Source of the DNA: Candidula unifasciata
Lineage: Eukaryota > Mollusca > Gastropoda > Stylommatophora > Geomitridae
Length of the DNA: 64,000 nt
NCBI GenBank assembly: GCA_905116865.2
Contig: CAJHNH020002446.1
Coordinates: forward strand, 1,153,765 to 1,217,764
Direction of reading: 5' to 3'
The position numbers and the translations under genes were made by a program. Shown piece after piece: positions 62,085 through 64,000 of the stretch. The first letter of the stretch is position 1; each line of letters starts with the position of its first letter. The notes beneath the pieces were generated by a model. It did no database searches. It worked only from the letters and a program-made list of their open reading frames with translations, and was not told the DNA's origin.

Positions 62085-63085
62085 TGTCTCTTTTAGTGGC
62101 TAGGGGTGATCAATTTGCACGGGTAAGCGTTAGCAGATAACAATTACACCGGAATTGGTACCACATGCTATTTTCCTCCTCGTTGCTTGGCTGTTGACAG
62201 TATGCATGCTTAGACTAGTAACTGGTAGTTTTTGCAAGTTACAGTTTCCTAATTTGGGGGGGGTGGGGAGGGGTAGGGGCTATGGAAGGTGTAAGCGCCG
62301 ACTACATCTGTTAATGCATGTCGTACAAAGCTCGAGACCCACGCGATGCCAACCCACCCATAATGGACTACAGGTTACTCCGCAACCGTTTTGTGGGGCC
62401 TCAATATACCTGTGCTACGGGGTTTCCCGGATCTCTGTTAAACTATCATCCATGAGATGTTAATCCAAGAGACTGCAATCCTGCATGGGACAGAAAAGCT
62501 CTAAAATCCATTGCTACAGCAACGCGTCCTACACCCCAGCCGTTTCCCACAAGACCTACTTTCACGAAGTAACGATAAAGTTCGAGACTTAGGCTTTCAG
62601 ACTGCGAAACAAATTTTGTAATTACAGTGCAACAAAGAGCCATTAAATCCGATCTTTTAACCCAGCTCCATTATTTACTGTACAGTGCTAAGCTAATCCA
62701 GCTGCTCCAGTTTTAGAACAATTCATTAACAACAAAATGTATTGGTAAAAGGCGGCTTCGTGAAACACTCTTGTGTCTAATGCCTGCTAATGGCTGACGT
62801 GTAATGTAATGGCTGCCATAATTTCCTAGGCGATCATGGCATCCTCATCATTTCAAATCATACGAGACACAAAATAAAGTCAAACTTCATTTTTTATTAC
62901 ATTAACATGTCCTGGTTTTAAAACACTCTCGGGGCTTACATTAATATCTTAAATAATTTATCATTTCATCTACACATTTTGGCTTCTGATAGGTATAAAA
63001 TAAGGAATACGATAATGACTTGACTGAATACAACTCTTTAGCACAGTAAAACACTAATTGCCGTTTTTTTTTTTTTTTAGGCAAG
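62085..63085. other. No gene recognised
   Basis: Unique-looking sequence with a G run at 62257. No spliced or long open frame with support; ORFs of 65-102 codons here look like chance. Confidence 0.4.
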
Positions 63086-63089
63086 GGCA

Positions 63090-63735
63090 CAAACAACGCC
63101 ATATGTATCTCAAGATACTTTCAGAAAGATTAATTCAAATAAATTATGCGGAAGCTGCAGAGATGTGGTTTTATAGAGGAATGACGAGAGAACATTGGAC
63201 AGATAAATGATGTGGAAGCTGCGAAGATGTGGTTTTATAGAAGAACGACAAGAGAACACAAGACAGATAAAAAGAGTAATGAAGATGTCTTGGATAAAAC
63301 TGACTGCGGAAAATAACGCACCAACCAGGTCAGAATGAGGCATTCAACATTTAGTGGCCAGTTTATGAAACGCAGACCACTGGAGAACATCTGTATCAGG
63401 AACTGAATAATTGAAGTCATGAGACAGAAGGTTGTGGATGGACATGATTAAAAATTCTTCAAGGCATGGAAGATCACCTGTGTCAGAACTGAATGATTGA
63501 AAGTACACGAGACATAATGTTGTAAATAGACATGACTACAAATTCTTCAAGGCATGGAAGATCACCTGTGTCAGAACTGAATGATTGAAAGTACACGAGA
63601 CAGAATGTTGTAAATAGACATGACTACAAATTCCACAAGGCATGGAAGATCATCTGTGTCGGAACTGACTGAAAGTACACGAGACAGAAGATTGTAGATA
63701 ATCATGACCACTAACCAACGGCACAGGGCGTGGAC
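63090..63735 (+). pseudogene. LINE C-terminal remnant with about 88-bp tandem duplications
   Basis: GAAGCTGCAGAGATGTGG + TTTTATAGA occurs twice (63150, 63213). AAGGCATGGAAGATCACCTG, AACTGAATGATTGAAAGTAC and TAGACATGACTACAAATTC recur 3-4 times in 63410-63720. Relative of 19785-20075. Confidence 0.6.
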
Positions 63736-64000
63736 TAAAAGATGAACTCGTATTAGAGATGATGACCGCCTGTCGTCATCCAGAATTCCCAAAGTGCTTG
63801 TTCATTACAGAAATGGCCTAATCATATTTCATCATTGTCATTACAATTTTCAGGAGAAAAGTTGTGTTATATATTTTGTTCACATTTCCTCTTTACAATA
63901 CTTAGCTATATGTCATCCTTGTTTATTAAATTGTTTTCCTTAACCAGTTGTCATTCTTCTTATTCTTCTTCTTATTTTTTTTTACTTCTTCTTCTTCTTC

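Overview
This window is animal nuclear DNA, most likely from a mollusc (a gastropod is my best guess). The coding sequence is split into small exons with GT..AG introns of 0.4-5 kb. Introns and flanks are packed with tRNA-derived SINEs, decayed non-LTR retrotransposons, Penelope-like and MITE remnants, minisatellites and long simple repeats. The clade call is inference; nothing here names the species.

The one well-supported gene occupies the plus strand from about 334 to 37294. I assembled 14 coding exons by matching splice sites, phase and protein similarity. They add up to about 1538 codons, a multiple of three if one base is restored in exon 2. The product is a type I membrane protein: signal peptide, a first metabotropic-glutamate-receptor (mGluR)-type Venus flytrap (VFT) domain, a very short cysteine motif, a second mGluR-type VFT, a second short cysteine motif, ONE transmembrane helix, and a 471-residue Ser/Asn/Gln-rich cytoplasmic tail ending in a class I PDZ-ligand-like S-K-V. 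No seven-helix region and no kinase or cyclase domain is visible. A tandem-VFT, single-pass receptor of this kind is not a family I can name, and it is the main discovery candidate. Both VFTs keep equivalents of most residues that hold the alpha-amino-acid group of the ligand in mGluRs but lose the arginine that reads the glutamate side chain, which suggests an amino acid other than glutamate.

Layout: 1-37.3 kb is the receptor gene. Its introns carry foldback DNA elements (0.6, 4.1 kb), a Penelope-like fragment (1.5-2.1 kb), TTAA-type MITEs, LINE fragments (7.7, 19.8, 22.0, 25.6, 28.3, 30.8 and 35.2 kb), a 480-bp polypurine tract (19.1 kb) and a SPIN-like hAT MITE nested in a SINE (34.0 kb). 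37.3-49.9 kb is repeat-dominated intergenic DNA with a reverse-transcriptase fragment at 45.2 kb. 49.9-52.6 kb holds phase-compatible candidate exons of a possible second small gene (low confidence) and a minus-strand ORF with 13-residue repeats. 52.7-64 kb is again repeats, with an assembly gap (54460-54476), a homopolymer-rich stretch of doubtful quality (56.9-57.6 kb), a 1.1-kb 23-bp satellite-like array (57.9-59.06 kb) and a TG-rich array (59.86-60.63 kb).

All identities come from reading motifs by eye; no database search was run. Spans not listed as features (for example 2.1-2.5, 2.8-4.07, 6.0-7.08, 17.0-18.8, 38.0-39.2 and 49.65-49.95 kb) are AT-rich DNA in which I see no gene or clear element.
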